A DNA stretch of 64,000 nt from a bacterium (GTDB taxonomy: Bacteria > Elusimicrobiota > Elusimicrobia > Elusimicrobiales > UBA9959). Below the pieces are notes generated by a model. It saw only the letters and a list, made by a program, of their open reading frames with translations. It was not told where the DNA came from and searched no databases. Numbering within the stretch: the stretch's first letter is position 1; every line of letters starts with the position of its first letter. The stretch lies in the NCBI GenBank assembly GCA_021811315.1, contig JAJZPF010000002.1, positions 31,958 to 95,957 of the forward strand, written 5' to 3'. Positions 55,607 to 64,000 of the stretch are shown here, one piece after another. The translations under genes were made by a program, and so were the position numbers.

Positions 55607-57352
55607 ATGCGAACTTTACTGCTTGCTCTTATTATCGGCGGCTGCGCCCGCGCCGCCGGCGCCCAGGAACTGGTCCCGGCCACCAAGGCCGAAACCCTGC
55701 TCTACGCCCACATGGGCGAAATAGTGACCCTGGACCCGGTCTACCCTTACGACGCCATCACCCAGGGGATGCTCCTTAACGTCTACGAGACGCTCATAAG
55801 GTTCAAAGGCTCTAGCCTTACGGTCTTCGAGCCGCTGCTGGCCTCGAAAGTTCCCTCCACCCAGAACGGGCTGGCCTCCGCCGACGGCCTCACCTTCAAA
55901 TTCCCGGTACAGAAGAACGTGAAGTTCCAGAACGGCGACCAGCTTACGCCCGAAGACGTGAAATATTCCCTGCTGCGCTTCATGTTCACCGACCCGACCG
56001 GCGGCCCCGCCTCTCTCCTGCTAGAGCCGGTGTTCGGCCTGGCCTCCAGCCGCGGCGCCGACGGCAAGACGGCGGTCACCAAAGCCGAATTCGAGGGCGC
56101 GGTAAAAGTGCAGGGGGACGCCGTGGTCGTCCGCCTCAAGCGGCCTTTCGCCCCCTTCCTTTCTATCGTGGCCCGCTGGTCCTACGTCATGGACAAGAAA
56201 TGGTGCGTCTCTCGCGGCGAATGGGACGGAGCCTACGAGACCATCCCCGCTTTCAGCAACCGCCCGAAGGAAAGATCCGGACTCTTCAACGCGGCCAACG
56301 GGACCGGGCCTTTCCTGGTGGGCCGCTGGGACAGCAATACCAAGCAGGCCGCGCTGGGCGCCAACCCGCGCTACTGGGGCAAGCCGCCCCACCTGAAGCG
56401 GATAATAATGAAGACCGTGCAGGAGTTCGGGACCAGGCGCCTTATGCTCGAGGCGGGCGACGCGGATATCATAGACCTGCCGCGTCCCTACGAGCCCCAG
56501 GTGCGCGGCCTGAAAGGCGTCGTCCTTTACGACGACCTGCCGCGCCTGATGACGGACCCGGTCTTCTTTTTCACTTTCAACGTGAACCCGGTGGCGAACC
56601 CGGACATAGGTTCCGGCAAGCTGGACGGGGAAGGGATCCCGCCTGACTTTTTCTCGAACCTCGACGTGCGCAAAGCTTTCGAATATTCGTTCGACTACAA
56701 CGGCTACCTCAAGGACGGGCTGAAAGGCAAAGCCACGCTGGCTAAAGGCTCGATCCCTCCGGGCATAGCCGGCTATAACCCCGCCACCCCGGGCTACGAG
56801 TTCAACCGCACCCGCGCGGACGAATATTTCCGCAAGGCCTATAACGGCGAGGTCTGGAACAAGGGCTTCAGGTTCACCCTCACCTACAATACCGGCGGCG
56901 ACGTGCGCCAGCTGGCCTGCGAGGTGCTCAAGCGGGGCGTGGAGGCCATCAACCCGCGCTTCCACGTGGACCTGCGCGGCGTGGACTGGCCGGTCTACCT
57001 CGAGAAGACGCAGAACCGGAAGATGCCGCTTTTCACCCGCGGCTGGACCGGCGACTACCCGGACGCGCATAATTTCATTTTCCCTTTCTACCATTCGAAG
57101 GGGCGCTACGCCATCGCCCAGGCTTACTCCAACCCGGCGCTGGACAAGCAGATCGAGGCCGCGGTGACGGAGATCTCGCCGGCGAAGCGCGCCGCGATGT
57201 ACGCCAAGATCCAGCGCGCCGCCTACGACGACGCGGTGCAGATCTATACAGTGCACCCCCGCGGGCTCTACGCCGCCCGGGACACGCTTAAGGGCTTTTA
57301 CGACAATGCCGTCTTCATGGGGATCTACTTTTATCCCCTGAGCAAGCAATAA
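55607..57352 (+). CDS. ABC transporter solute-binding protein, family 5
   Basis: 581 residues with a signal peptide (LLLALIIGGCARAAGAQE). Family features are AHMGEIVTLDPVYPYDAITQGMLLNVYETLIRF, FKFPVQKNVKFQNGDQLTPEDVKYSLLRF, and the C-terminal FTRGWTGDYPDAHNFIFPFYHSKGRY. Such proteins bring peptides, nickel or other solutes to an ABC permease. No permease or ATPase is encoded nearby. The stop overlaps the nth start (TAATG). Confidence 0.88.
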   Translation: MRTLLLALIIGGCARAAGAQELVPATKAETLLYAHMGEIVTLDPVYPYDAITQGMLLNVYETLIRFKGSSLTVFEPLLASKVPSTQNGLASADGLTFKFPVQKNVKFQNGDQLTPEDVKYSLLRFMFTDPTGGPASLLLEPVFGLASSRGADGKTAVTKAEFEGAVKVQGDAVVVRLKRPFAPFLSIVARWSYVMDKKWCVSRGEWDGAYETIPAFSNRPKERSGLFNAANGTGPFLVGRWDSNTKQAALGANPRYWGKPPHLKRIIMKTVQEFGTRRLMLEAGDADIIDLPRPYEPQVRGLKGVVLYDDLPRLMTDPVFFFTFNVNPVANPDIGSGKLDGEGIPPDFFSNLDVRKAFEYSFDYNGYLKDGLKGKATLAKGSIPPGIAGYNPATPGYEFNRTRADEYFRKAYNGEVWNKGFRFTLTYNTGGDVRQLACEVLKRGVEAINPRFHVDLRGVDWPVYLEKTQNRKMPLFTRGWTGDYPDAHNFIFPFYHSKGRYAIAQAYSNPALDKQIEAAVTEISPAKRAAMYAKIQRAAYDDAVQIYTVHPRGLYAARDTLKGFYDNAVFMGIYFYPLSKQ

Positions 57353-57981
57353 TGCCTGATAGAAATATCGCCGGGATCAGCGCGGTCCTGAAAAGAACAT
57401 ATCCGGGGGCCGACTGTTCGCTGGACCATAAGAACCCCTTCCAGCTGCTCGCGGCCACCATCCTTTCGGCCCAGTGCACCGACGAAAGAGTGAATTTGGT
57501 CACCCCCGCCCTGTTCAAGAAGTACCCGGGCCCGGCGGAGATGGCGAAAGCCCCGCTGCCGGACCTGGAGAAGCTGGTGCACTCCACGGGCTTTTACAAG
57601 AACAAAGCGCTCTCGCTGAAAGAAGCCTCGAAAGCGATAATCGGGAATTTCGGCGGTAAAGTACCGAAGACCATGGAGGAGCTCCTTACCCTGCGCGGCG
57701 TGGCCCGCAAAACGGCCAATGTCGTGCTGGGCTCCGCCTTCGGCATAGCCGCCGGGGTAGTGGTGGACACCCATGTCAAGCGCCTGGCCTTCCGGCTGGG
57801 CCTTACGAAGGAAACCGACCCCGCGAAGATAGAACAGGACCTGATGAAGGCCCTCCCGAAGAGCGACTGGATCTGGTTCGCCCACGCCCTGGTCCTGCAC
57901 GGCCGCGCCGTCTGCGCCGCCCGCAAGCCGGACTGCCCCCATTGCCCGCTTAACAAACTATGCCCGAAGAACGGGGTGTAA
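57352..57981 (+). CDS. nth: Endonuclease III
   Basis: 209 residues with every landmark of Nth: helix-hairpin-helix LLTLRGVARKTANVVLGSAFG including the catalytic lysine, catalytic aspartate in VVDTHVKRL, and the C-x6-C-x2-C-x5-C iron-sulfur site at the C-terminus (CAARKPDCPHCPLNKLC). It removes oxidised pyrimidines from DNA and nicks abasic sites. Confidence 0.95.
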   Translation: MPDRNIAGISAVLKRTYPGADCSLDHKNPFQLLAATILSAQCTDERVNLVTPALFKKYPGPAEMAKAPLPDLEKLVHSTGFYKNKALSLKEASKAIIGNFGGKVPKTMEELLTLRGVARKTANVVLGSAFGIAAGVVVDTHVKRLAFRLGLTKETDPAKIEQDLMKALPKSDWIWFAHALVLHGRAVCAARKPDCPHCPLNKLCPKNGV

Positions 57982-57987
57982 GCAGCC

Positions 57988-59856
57988 ATGAGCGCGAACG
58001 CCTTTTCAGAAGAGATCGTCCACGGTGTTACGCCCGGTGGAATACCGGTTACCACGCGTATTCTGCCTCCCCCGGAGGGCGAGCCGTGCGCCGACCCCGC
58101 GGGGCTGCGCCTGCGCCTGGAATTCGCCAGGCTGCAGCTGCTCCGCGGCTTTGAGGACCTGCTCTGCCTGGAAGGCCTGCGCGGGGTTGAGCAACTGCCA
58201 CACCAGGTGGAAACAGTGAGAAAGGTTCTGCGCCATTTCCGCGGCCGCGCTCTTCTGGCCGACGAAGTGGGGCTGGGTAAGACAATAGAAGCCTGCCTGC
58301 TGCTGCGCGAGTACCTGCTGCGCGCCATCGTGAAACGGGCGCTGATACTGACGCCCGCCTCGCTGACCGGCCAATGGCGGGAGGAATTGTCGGCCAAGTT
58401 CAGCCTGGAATTCGTGGTGCCCGGCGCGGCCGCCGGCGCCGGGTTCTGGGCTGAAAACAACCTGGTTCTAGCCTCTATTTCACAAGCCAAGAGCCGCAGG
58501 CACTTCAACGCGGTGACCGCCTGCCAGTGGGACCTGGTGATAGTCGACGAGGCCCATCACTGCAAGAACCGCGCCACCCGGAACTGGCAGCTTGTAAACG
58601 CCCTGCGCCGCCGCTATCTTTTTCTTCTTACGGCCACCCCCGTGCAGAACGACCTGCTGGAACTCTACAATCTGCTTACGCTGCTGGAGCCGGGCCACCT
58701 TAAAACAGAAAAAGACTTCAAGAAAAGCTATGTCCGGCGCGGCCAGCCGCGCGATCCGCTCAACAGGCACAATCTGCGCTCCCTGCTGGGCGAAGTGATG
58801 GTGCGCAATACCAGAAGCCTGGTAAACGTGAACCTGCCGCACCGCTACGCCCAGACCTTCGTTCTCAAGCCGGACGCGGAAGAGGCGCGGCTTTATGCCA
58901 GCCTGGAGGCCCATCTGCGGAACGCCTGTGCCCCGTTAAAAGACGGGGCGCTCATGGAAGACAACGGCGCCGAACCGGGAGATCCTCCGGCCATTGAACC
59001 CGTGGAGCCCGCTGAAAACGGCGCTCAGCCTTTTAGCGCCGCGCCTGGCGAAAACCACACCACCGCCCCCGGCGCCGGGCTGGGGCGCATGCAGTTGAAT
59101 TCGCTGCTGATGGCCGCCGGCAGCCACCCGATGGCTCTTGCCGCCTCGCTGGAAAAAATAGCGGCGCGCGGCGGCGGGGCGCCGCCAGACCTAGAATCCG
59201 CCCGCAGAACGGCGCCGTCCGCCAAGGAACGGAAGCTGCTGGAACTTCTGGCGCAAAGCCGCGAAGGCAAAACACTGGTCTTCGCGAATTTCCGCGCCAC
59301 GCTTGAGCGGCTCAGCCGCACTTTAACGGAGGCGGGCATCCCTTTCTCGGTATTTTCAGGCGGCGGCACCGCGCGGGAAAAAGAACAGGCCGTGGAGGAC
59401 TTCCGCTCCTCCGTCCCCGTAATGTTATGCGGCGAATCCGGCGGGGAAGGCCATAACCTCCAGTTCGCAAACACTCTGATCAATTTCGACCTGCCGTGGA
59501 ACCCTATGCGCATAGAACAGCGCGTGGGCCGGCTGCACCGGATCGGCCAGACGCGCGAAGTGTTTATTTTCAACCTGTGCACCGCCGGCTCCCTGGAAGA
59601 GCGCATTCTCCGCGTCCTGAACGATAAGATCCATATGTTCGAGCTGGTGGTGGGCGAAGTGGGCTCGATACTCGGCAATCTTGAAAACGGCGAGGATTTT
59701 GAGGCGCTGGTCTTAAATCTCTGGCTGCGCTCGAACGACCAGGCCGGTCTCGACGCCGGTTTCGACAAGCTTGGGGAATCGCTGCTGAAGGCGCAGGAAG
59801 AATACGTGAGCAGCCGCGAGCTGGACGACGCGCTGTTCGGCGAGGATTACGAATGA
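57988..59856 (+). CDS. SNF2-family helicase, compact RapA-like
   Basis: 622 residues. Motif I ADEVGLGKTIEA (near 91), motif II VDEAHHC (near 186), motif III LLTATPVQN (near 213), motif V/VI GEGHNLQFANTLINFDLPWNPMRIEQRVGRLHRIGQ (near 490-525). It is shorter than RapA (about 970) and lacks its N- and C-terminal domains. A proline/glutamate-rich insert occurs between the two lobes (about 320-365). The stop overlaps the start of the next gene by 4 bases, so the two products probably act together. Defence or DNA repair is possible. Confidence 0.88.
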   Translation: MSANAFSEEIVHGVTPGGIPVTTRILPPPEGEPCADPAGLRLRLEFARLQLLRGFEDLLCLEGLRGVEQLPHQVETVRKVLRHFRGRALLADEVGLGKTIEACLLLREYLLRAIVKRALILTPASLTGQWREELSAKFSLEFVVPGAAAGAGFWAENNLVLASISQAKSRRHFNAVTACQWDLVIVDEAHHCKNRATRNWQLVNALRRRYLFLLTATPVQNDLLELYNLLTLLEPGHLKTEKDFKKSYVRRGQPRDPLNRHNLRSLLGEVMVRNTRSLVNVNLPHRYAQTFVLKPDAEEARLYASLEAHLRNACAPLKDGALMEDNGAEPGDPPAIEPVEPAENGAQPFSAAPGENHTTAPGAGLGRMQLNSLLMAAGSHPMALAASLEKIAARGGGAPPDLESARRTAPSAKERKLLELLAQSREGKTLVFANFRATLERLSRTLTEAGIPFSVFSGGGTAREKEQAVEDFRSSVPVMLCGESGGEGHNLQFANTLINFDLPWNPMRIEQRVGRLHRIGQTREVFIFNLCTAGSLEERILRVLNDKIHMFELVVGEVGSILGNLENGEDFEALVLNLWLRSNDQAGLDAGFDKLGESLLKAQEEYVSSRELDDALFGEDYE

Positions 59857-60893
59857 CCCCCGATATACGCCCGCGCCTGAGGGAGTTCGCCAGGACCGTT
59901 CTGGAACGGCGCGGCGCGCTGGTGGACTGGCCGGAAGCGGCCCCGGAAGGCCTGGCGGTGCTGCCGCCGGCCGCGGCCGCGTCTTTCGGCGGCGAGAATC
60001 TGCGGCTCGCCTATCAGCCCGGCCCGGACTGCCTGTGCGTAAACCTGGCGGCCGAGTTCCCGGAGCGCCTGCGCCCCCTGCTGGAAGCCGAGCCCCGCGC
60101 CGGGCTTTTCCATATCCCCGAGCTGTACCTGAAAAGAGCCGCTATGGACGACCCGGTGGCCCGGGCGTTCACCTGGCAGAACGCCAGGGTCAAAGTGATC
60201 AGCGCGGAACCGGACCGGGTTGAATATCACACCTGGCATTTCCAGGTGGTGATGGAGTCGTATGAGCGGTGGGAAGACTTGTTCTCGATAACAGTCAACG
60301 CCGCCTCCGGAGCCGAAGCGGCCCTGCCCGACCTGCTGGGGCCGGAGATACTTTCGCTGTGCGGGCAGCCGGAGGCTCCCGCGCCCGGAAAGGGAAAGGA
60401 GCCCCCCGGCCCCGCCATTACTTTCCGGTATGCCACGCGCCGGCTTATAGCCGCCGTTGAAGACAGGGCCGCGCAGTTTTATTCAAGGCTGGAGGCCGGT
60501 CTGCGGCGCGACAGGAAGAGGATCAGCCAGTATTACCACGCGCTGCTGCGCGACTCTAGAACCTCCAGAGACCAATCCTCTCCTCTTGAACGCGAGAATA
60601 AGCGCAGGGCCGTGGAACTGGAATCGCGCCGGAAAACAGCCGAGCTGGAAGAGCGCTATGCGATAAAAACTACGGCAACCCCCTGCCTTCTGGTACGCCT
60701 TGATATGCCGGTGCTGGCGGTTAAATGCGAGGTATTACGCAGGCAGACGGGCGGCGTCCACACGATTTACTGGAACCCGCTCACCAAAGCCCTTGAGCCG
60801 CTACGCTGTTCCGGCTGCGACGAGGGAATTTTCTCCGTTTTCTTCAGCGAAACCTCGCTAAAACCCCTCTGCGCCGCCTGTTTCGGGAAGTAA
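59853..60893 (+). CDS. Helicase-partner protein with C-terminal zinc site
   Basis: 346 residues, coupled to the SNF2 helicase (ATGA overlap). N-terminal 130 residues form an alpha/beta domain (LAVLPPAAAASFGGENLRLAYQPGPDCLCVNLAAEFPERLRPLL). A helical, arginine-rich middle (about 190-280) has coiled-coil character (SPLERENKRRAVELESRRKTAELEERYAIK). The C-terminus carries RCSGCDEGIFSVFF...CAACFGK, a four-cysteine zinc site. No nuclease or ATPase motif. I know no assigned function. Confidence 0.65.
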   Translation: MTPDIRPRLREFARTVLERRGALVDWPEAAPEGLAVLPPAAAASFGGENLRLAYQPGPDCLCVNLAAEFPERLRPLLEAEPRAGLFHIPELYLKRAAMDDPVARAFTWQNARVKVISAEPDRVEYHTWHFQVVMESYERWEDLFSITVNAASGAEAALPDLLGPEILSLCGQPEAPAPGKGKEPPGPAITFRYATRRLIAAVEDRAAQFYSRLEAGLRRDRKRISQYYHALLRDSRTSRDQSSPLERENKRRAVELESRRKTAELEERYAIKTTATPCLLVRLDMPVLAVKCEVLRRQTGGVHTIYWNPLTKALEPLRCSGCDEGIFSVFFSETSLKPLCAACFGK

Positions 60894-60927
60894 AGGGAAA
60901 ACTGAGGTCGAAGAACTGGTCAAAAGA

Positions 60928-61314
60928 ATGAACAGACAGGAACTCCAGACGAAACTTGGATCGGTTGCCGGCCAACTGCTGCGCGAAAAAGGCTACATCA
61001 GCTACCCGGACCTCTTTATCGCGCTCGGCTGCCTGAGCCGGAGCGACTACGACAACTGGCGCTGCCGGCGTGTGCCGTACCTGGAGCGGGTGATCAAGAC
61101 GAATCTTACGCGCATCAGCTTCATTATGACGGCCGTCGGAAAGAACAGTTTGAACGGCAAACTGAAAGCGAGCTGGACGGCCTACATGTCCTTTGGAAAG
61201 GGAGCCGTCCGATTAAGATTCTCAAAATCGGGAAACCCGCGGATAGAACAACTCTGGGCGACTCATTACCTGAAGCGGGACGCAAGTCCGCCGGCAGAGG
61301 CTTCTGATATTTAA
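60928..61314 (+). CDS. Conserved hypothetical protein (RVPYLERV / LRFSKSG type)
   Basis: 128 residues. The pattern SYPDLFIALGCLSRSDYDNWRCRRVPYLERVIKTNLTRI...SWTAYMSFGKGAVRLRFSKSGNPRIEQLWATHYLKR belongs to a scattered bacterial family that I recall as uncharacterised. It follows the zinc-site protein by 34 bases on the same strand and is the last gene before the CRISPR array. Confidence 0.6.
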   Translation: MNRQELQTKLGSVAGQLLREKGYISYPDLFIALGCLSRSDYDNWRCRRVPYLERVIKTNLTRISFIMTAVGKNSLNGKLKASWTAYMSFGKGAVRLRFSKSGNPRIEQLWATHYLKRDASPPAEASDI

Positions 61315-61613
61315 GCCCGTGACAAAATGTCACGACCTCGCTTCCCTATTTCGCATATATCCCGGTCAATCCGCTCCTGAGTTCACAGCTGTCCGGTTAA
61401 AACTGAAAACATAATTGCTGGTCTTGACACCTCAAGCGGTTGCCCAAAAAAGCGGCGGCTTTTTTTGACCGGAAGGGGCACAAAGAAAGAACAAAAAAAA
61501 CCGTTCAGAAAAGTTGCCGGGCAGGAGGTTAAAGAGTTAGACTAGAAAACAACCTGAAAAGGTGGGTCCGGATTGGTGGGACGACACTGGGTCCCAGTTG
61601 GTGAGACGCGACA
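61315..61613. other. CRISPR trailer-side intergenic region
   Basis: About 300 bases without a gene. It contains the terminator hairpin at 61446-61467, a TTGACA at 61425 without a clear -10 partner, and purine-rich bases. I see no leader-like conserved promoter directed into the array. Confidence 0.5.
61446..61467. terminator. Bidirectional terminator between CRISPR array and chromosomal genes
   Basis: AAAAAAGC-GGCG-GCTTTTTTTT. It can end the leftward CRISPR transcript and the rightward gene at 60928-61314. Confidence 0.55.
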
Positions 61614-64000
61614 CCTGTACGAGGGGCGACCCACGGAGAAGGCGTTGCCCGTCACCGTCACGCTTGTTTCAATCCCCGCCCCTGTACGAGGGGCGACCCT
61701 ACATGTTCAACCGCTTCTGCACGTTCTGGATGTTTCAATCCCCGCCCCTGTACGAGGGGCGACGCTCACCTCGTCCTGCGCTCCCCCGGAGAAAGAAGTT
61801 TCAATCCCCGCCCCTGTACGAGGGGCGACCGCCCGCTTTATCTGCGGGGTGAGCATATCCTCGGTTTCAATCCCCGCCCCTGTGCGAGGGGCGACCAGGC
61901 TCTACCGGCGCCGCGGGCGCCTGAGCCAGGGTTTCAATCCCCGCCCCTGTGCGAGGGGCGACACACGTTGTCGAAGTAATCGTTGGCGCCGCTGGTGTTT
62001 CAATCCCCGCCCCTGTGCGAGGGGCGACTCTGAGCCATGGCGCGGCCGGAGCCTATCAGGAAGTTTCAATCCCCGCCCCTGTGCGAGGGGCGACTTCCGC
62101 GGGGATCTTGCCGGCGGATATCTTGGTGTTTCAATCCCCGCCCCTGTGCGAGGGGCGACCCGACGCGCGCCTCGATCTCCATGATAGCGCCGTGTTTCAA
62201 TCCCCGCCCCTGTGCGAGGGGCGACCCGCGAGGGAGGCACAAAGTGCCATGCCTAAGATGTTTCAATCCCCGCCCCTGTGCGAGGGGCGACTATCGGCGC
62301 CATGCCGGGCCTGCTGCCTAAATAAGTTTCAATCCCCGCCCCTGTGCGAGGGGCGACCATAGCGGGTCGCTAAGTCTCGGTATTCTTTCTTTGTTTCAAT
62401 CCCCGCCCCTGTGCGAGGGGCGACCTGGCTCCTGGCGACCGCCGAACTGCTGGAGGATGTTTCAATCCCCGCCCCTGTGCGAGGGGCGACCGGAGCAGAT
62501 TGACGAGGTTCGCCTTATCCGCATGTTTCAATCCCCGCCCCTGTGCGAGGGGCGACGACAGCCAGCAGCAGAGCCAGCAAAAGATAAAGAGTTTCAATCC
62601 CCGCCCCTGTGCGAGGGGCGACCGTGGCTTCCACGTTAGCGGGGCTGAATATCGAAGTTTCAATCCCCGCCCCTGTGCGAGGGGCGACATGGCATTATGA
62701 TATTTGACGAACGCAACGAAAGGTTTCAATCCCCGCCCCTGTGCGAGGGGCGACTCTTTAGGCCTGATAGCCCCGGCGTCCACCAGCGCGTTTCAATCCC
62801 CGCCCCTGTGCGAGGGGCGACGCTATGGAGTACACGACTCCCGGCTGCGCGGCCTTGTTTCAATCCCCGCCCCTGTGCGAGGGGCGACCAACGGCCTGTG
62901 CGGTTCCTGCAAGCGCTATGATGTTTCAATCCCCGCCCCTGTGCGAGGGGCGACCCGCGACGGTCGTGGTAGAGAAGGCGCCGTTAAAGTTTCAATCCCC
63001 GCCCCTGTGCGAGGGGCGACGGTAGCCGGCGGTGCCGGCGGCGCTGTCCATGATGTTTCAATCCCCGCCCCTGTGCGAGGGGCGACGCCAGGCTCGAGAT
63101 GGCCAGGTGGTGGGTGGAGTGTTTCAATCCCCGCCCCTGTGCGAGGGGCGACCTAAGGGCGTAACGGAGCCAACGAATATCGAAATGTTTCAATCCCCGC
63201 CCCTGTGCGAGGGGCGACAAGCATTATGACGAGCTGCCAAAGTAACCGCCATGTTTCAATCCCCGCCCCTGTGCGAGGGGCGACTTTCCTCGGCCATTGT
63301 CCTCGGTGGTACCGGGGTGTTTCAATCCCCGCCCCTGTGCGAGGGGCGACTTTTTCGGCAAGCCGTAACCGGTAGCCATTTCCAGTTTCAATCCCCGCCC
63401 CTGTGCGAGGGGCGACTTTTAGCTATCTGTTTTATCTTATATCGAATCATGTTTCAATCCCCGCCCCTGTGCGAGGGGCGACCCGATAACGTGCAAGCCC
63501 TCGCCGAAATGCCCGATGTTTCAATCCCCGCCCCTGTGCGAGGGGCGACACGGATGGAAGTTAAAAATAAGCAACCGAGCCAAGTTTCAATCCCCGCCCC
63601 TGTGCGAGGGGCGACTGGATGCCCGGCGCTTCCAGAAGCGAGCCAGGACGTTTCAATCCCCGCCCCTGTGCGAGGGGCGACGTCTGGTCGTCTTCCCACA
63701 TCTCTTCGGTGACTTCGTTTCAATCCCCGCCCCTGTGCGAGGGGCGACCGGCCCAGAAGAAACTGCTGGCCCTCGATCTACAGTTTCAATCCCCGCCCCT
63801 GTGCGAGGGGCGACGCAAGCGCCTGAACATGGAAGCGGCGAAGATCAAGTTTCAATCCCCGCCCCTGTGCGAGGGGCGACGCGGAGAGCATATCGGCCGA
63901 CCTCTACTTTCAGTTTCAATCCCCGCCCCTGTGCGAGGGGCGACCCCAGACGTGGCCGTCGTCACCGCGCTGTATCTCGATGTTTCAATCCCCGCCCCTG
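61614..64000 (-). CRISPR. Type I-C-like CRISPR array, transcribed leftwards, cut by the window edge
   Basis: Repeats of 32 bp begin GTTTCAATCCCCGCCCCTGT and end GCGAGGGGCGAC. There are 35 complete copies from 61666 to 63944, one cut copy at 63982 and one degenerate half-repeat at 61614-61630. Spacers are 32-37 bases, mostly 34. Read on the minus strand the repeat ends in ATTGAAAC, the crRNA handle of type I-C, with a CGCCCCT/AGGGGCG hairpin. The degenerate unit marks the left end as leader-distal. No cas genes are in the window. Confidence 0.95.

Noticed and set aside
61562..63729. Many ORFs on both strands with repeated peptides such as FQSPPLCEGR, VSIPAPVRGAT and SPLAQGRGLK
   Set aside because: They are translations of the 32-bp CRISPR repeat in different frames; spacing and spacer variability show an array, not a repeat protein.
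61631..63981. Spacers matching the resident prophage (self-targeting)
   Set aside because: Reading the spacers against the prophage by eye gave no clear match. A blastn of all 36 spacers on both strands would decide; I make no claim.

Overview
The window reads as a piece of a high-GC, Gram-negative bacterial chromosome. It encodes several lipoproteins, periplasmic enzymes with Sec signals, and pilin-like C-terminal domains. Elusimicrobiota or a similar uncultured phylum would fit, but that is inference from gene style, not from a marker gene.

Left arm (1-12.2 kb), chromosomal. It holds the start of a molybdo-hydroxylase [2Fe-2S] subunit with an amidohydrolase, two stand-alone response regulators, an HD-domain phosphohydrolase, two membrane proteins with pilin-like C-termini, a NicO-type metal transporter, two large secreted proteins, a TPR protein and an orphan protein. 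The last part (9.9-12.2 kb) is visibly more AT-rich. Three intergenic spacers there share a repeated cassette in which a terminator hairpin overlaps the next promoter.

Middle (12.4-49.77 kb), an apparently complete siphovirus-like prophage. It is integrated in the 3' end of a tRNA-Gln(CTG) gene: a 14-bp core lies at 12395 and inside the tRNA at 49757, with TGGCACA arm sites near both ends. The leftward lysogeny operon is S24-like repressor, lipoprotein, two small genes, tyrosine integrase. Overlapping divergent promoters and a perfect 15-bp operator separate it from the rightward early operon. That operon begins with a leader carrying a strong intrinsic terminator whose loop is complementary to the leader's 5' end. 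Early genes cover recombination and replication: DnaQ-like exonuclease, RecA-like ATPase, DUF669-like protein, RecB-like nuclease, RuvC-like resolvase, ParB-like protein and a replication-initiator-like gene with four 11-bp iterons and a polypurine tract. A second promoter at 26894 drives ParB-methyltransferase, terminase, a portal fused to a Mu F-like head protein, protease with nested scaffold, capsid, tail tube, tape measure, tail hub, fibre and lysis genes. Three genes of the virion module carry Sec signal peptides.

Right arm (49.8-61.3 kb), chromosomal. It holds a CNNM/CorC transporter, tRNA-Pro(TGG), a leftward operon (glycosyltransferase, PAP2 phosphatase, amidase), a two-domain cysteine peptidase, an ABC solute-binding protein, endonuclease III, and an SNF2 helicase paired with a zinc-site protein and a small orphan.

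Right edge (61.6-64 kb): a type I-C-like CRISPR array of 35 complete 32-bp repeats, one cut repeat at the edge and one degenerate unit at the left. The conserved repeat end and the degenerate left unit indicate that the array is transcribed leftwards, with its leader and any cas genes beyond base 64000.
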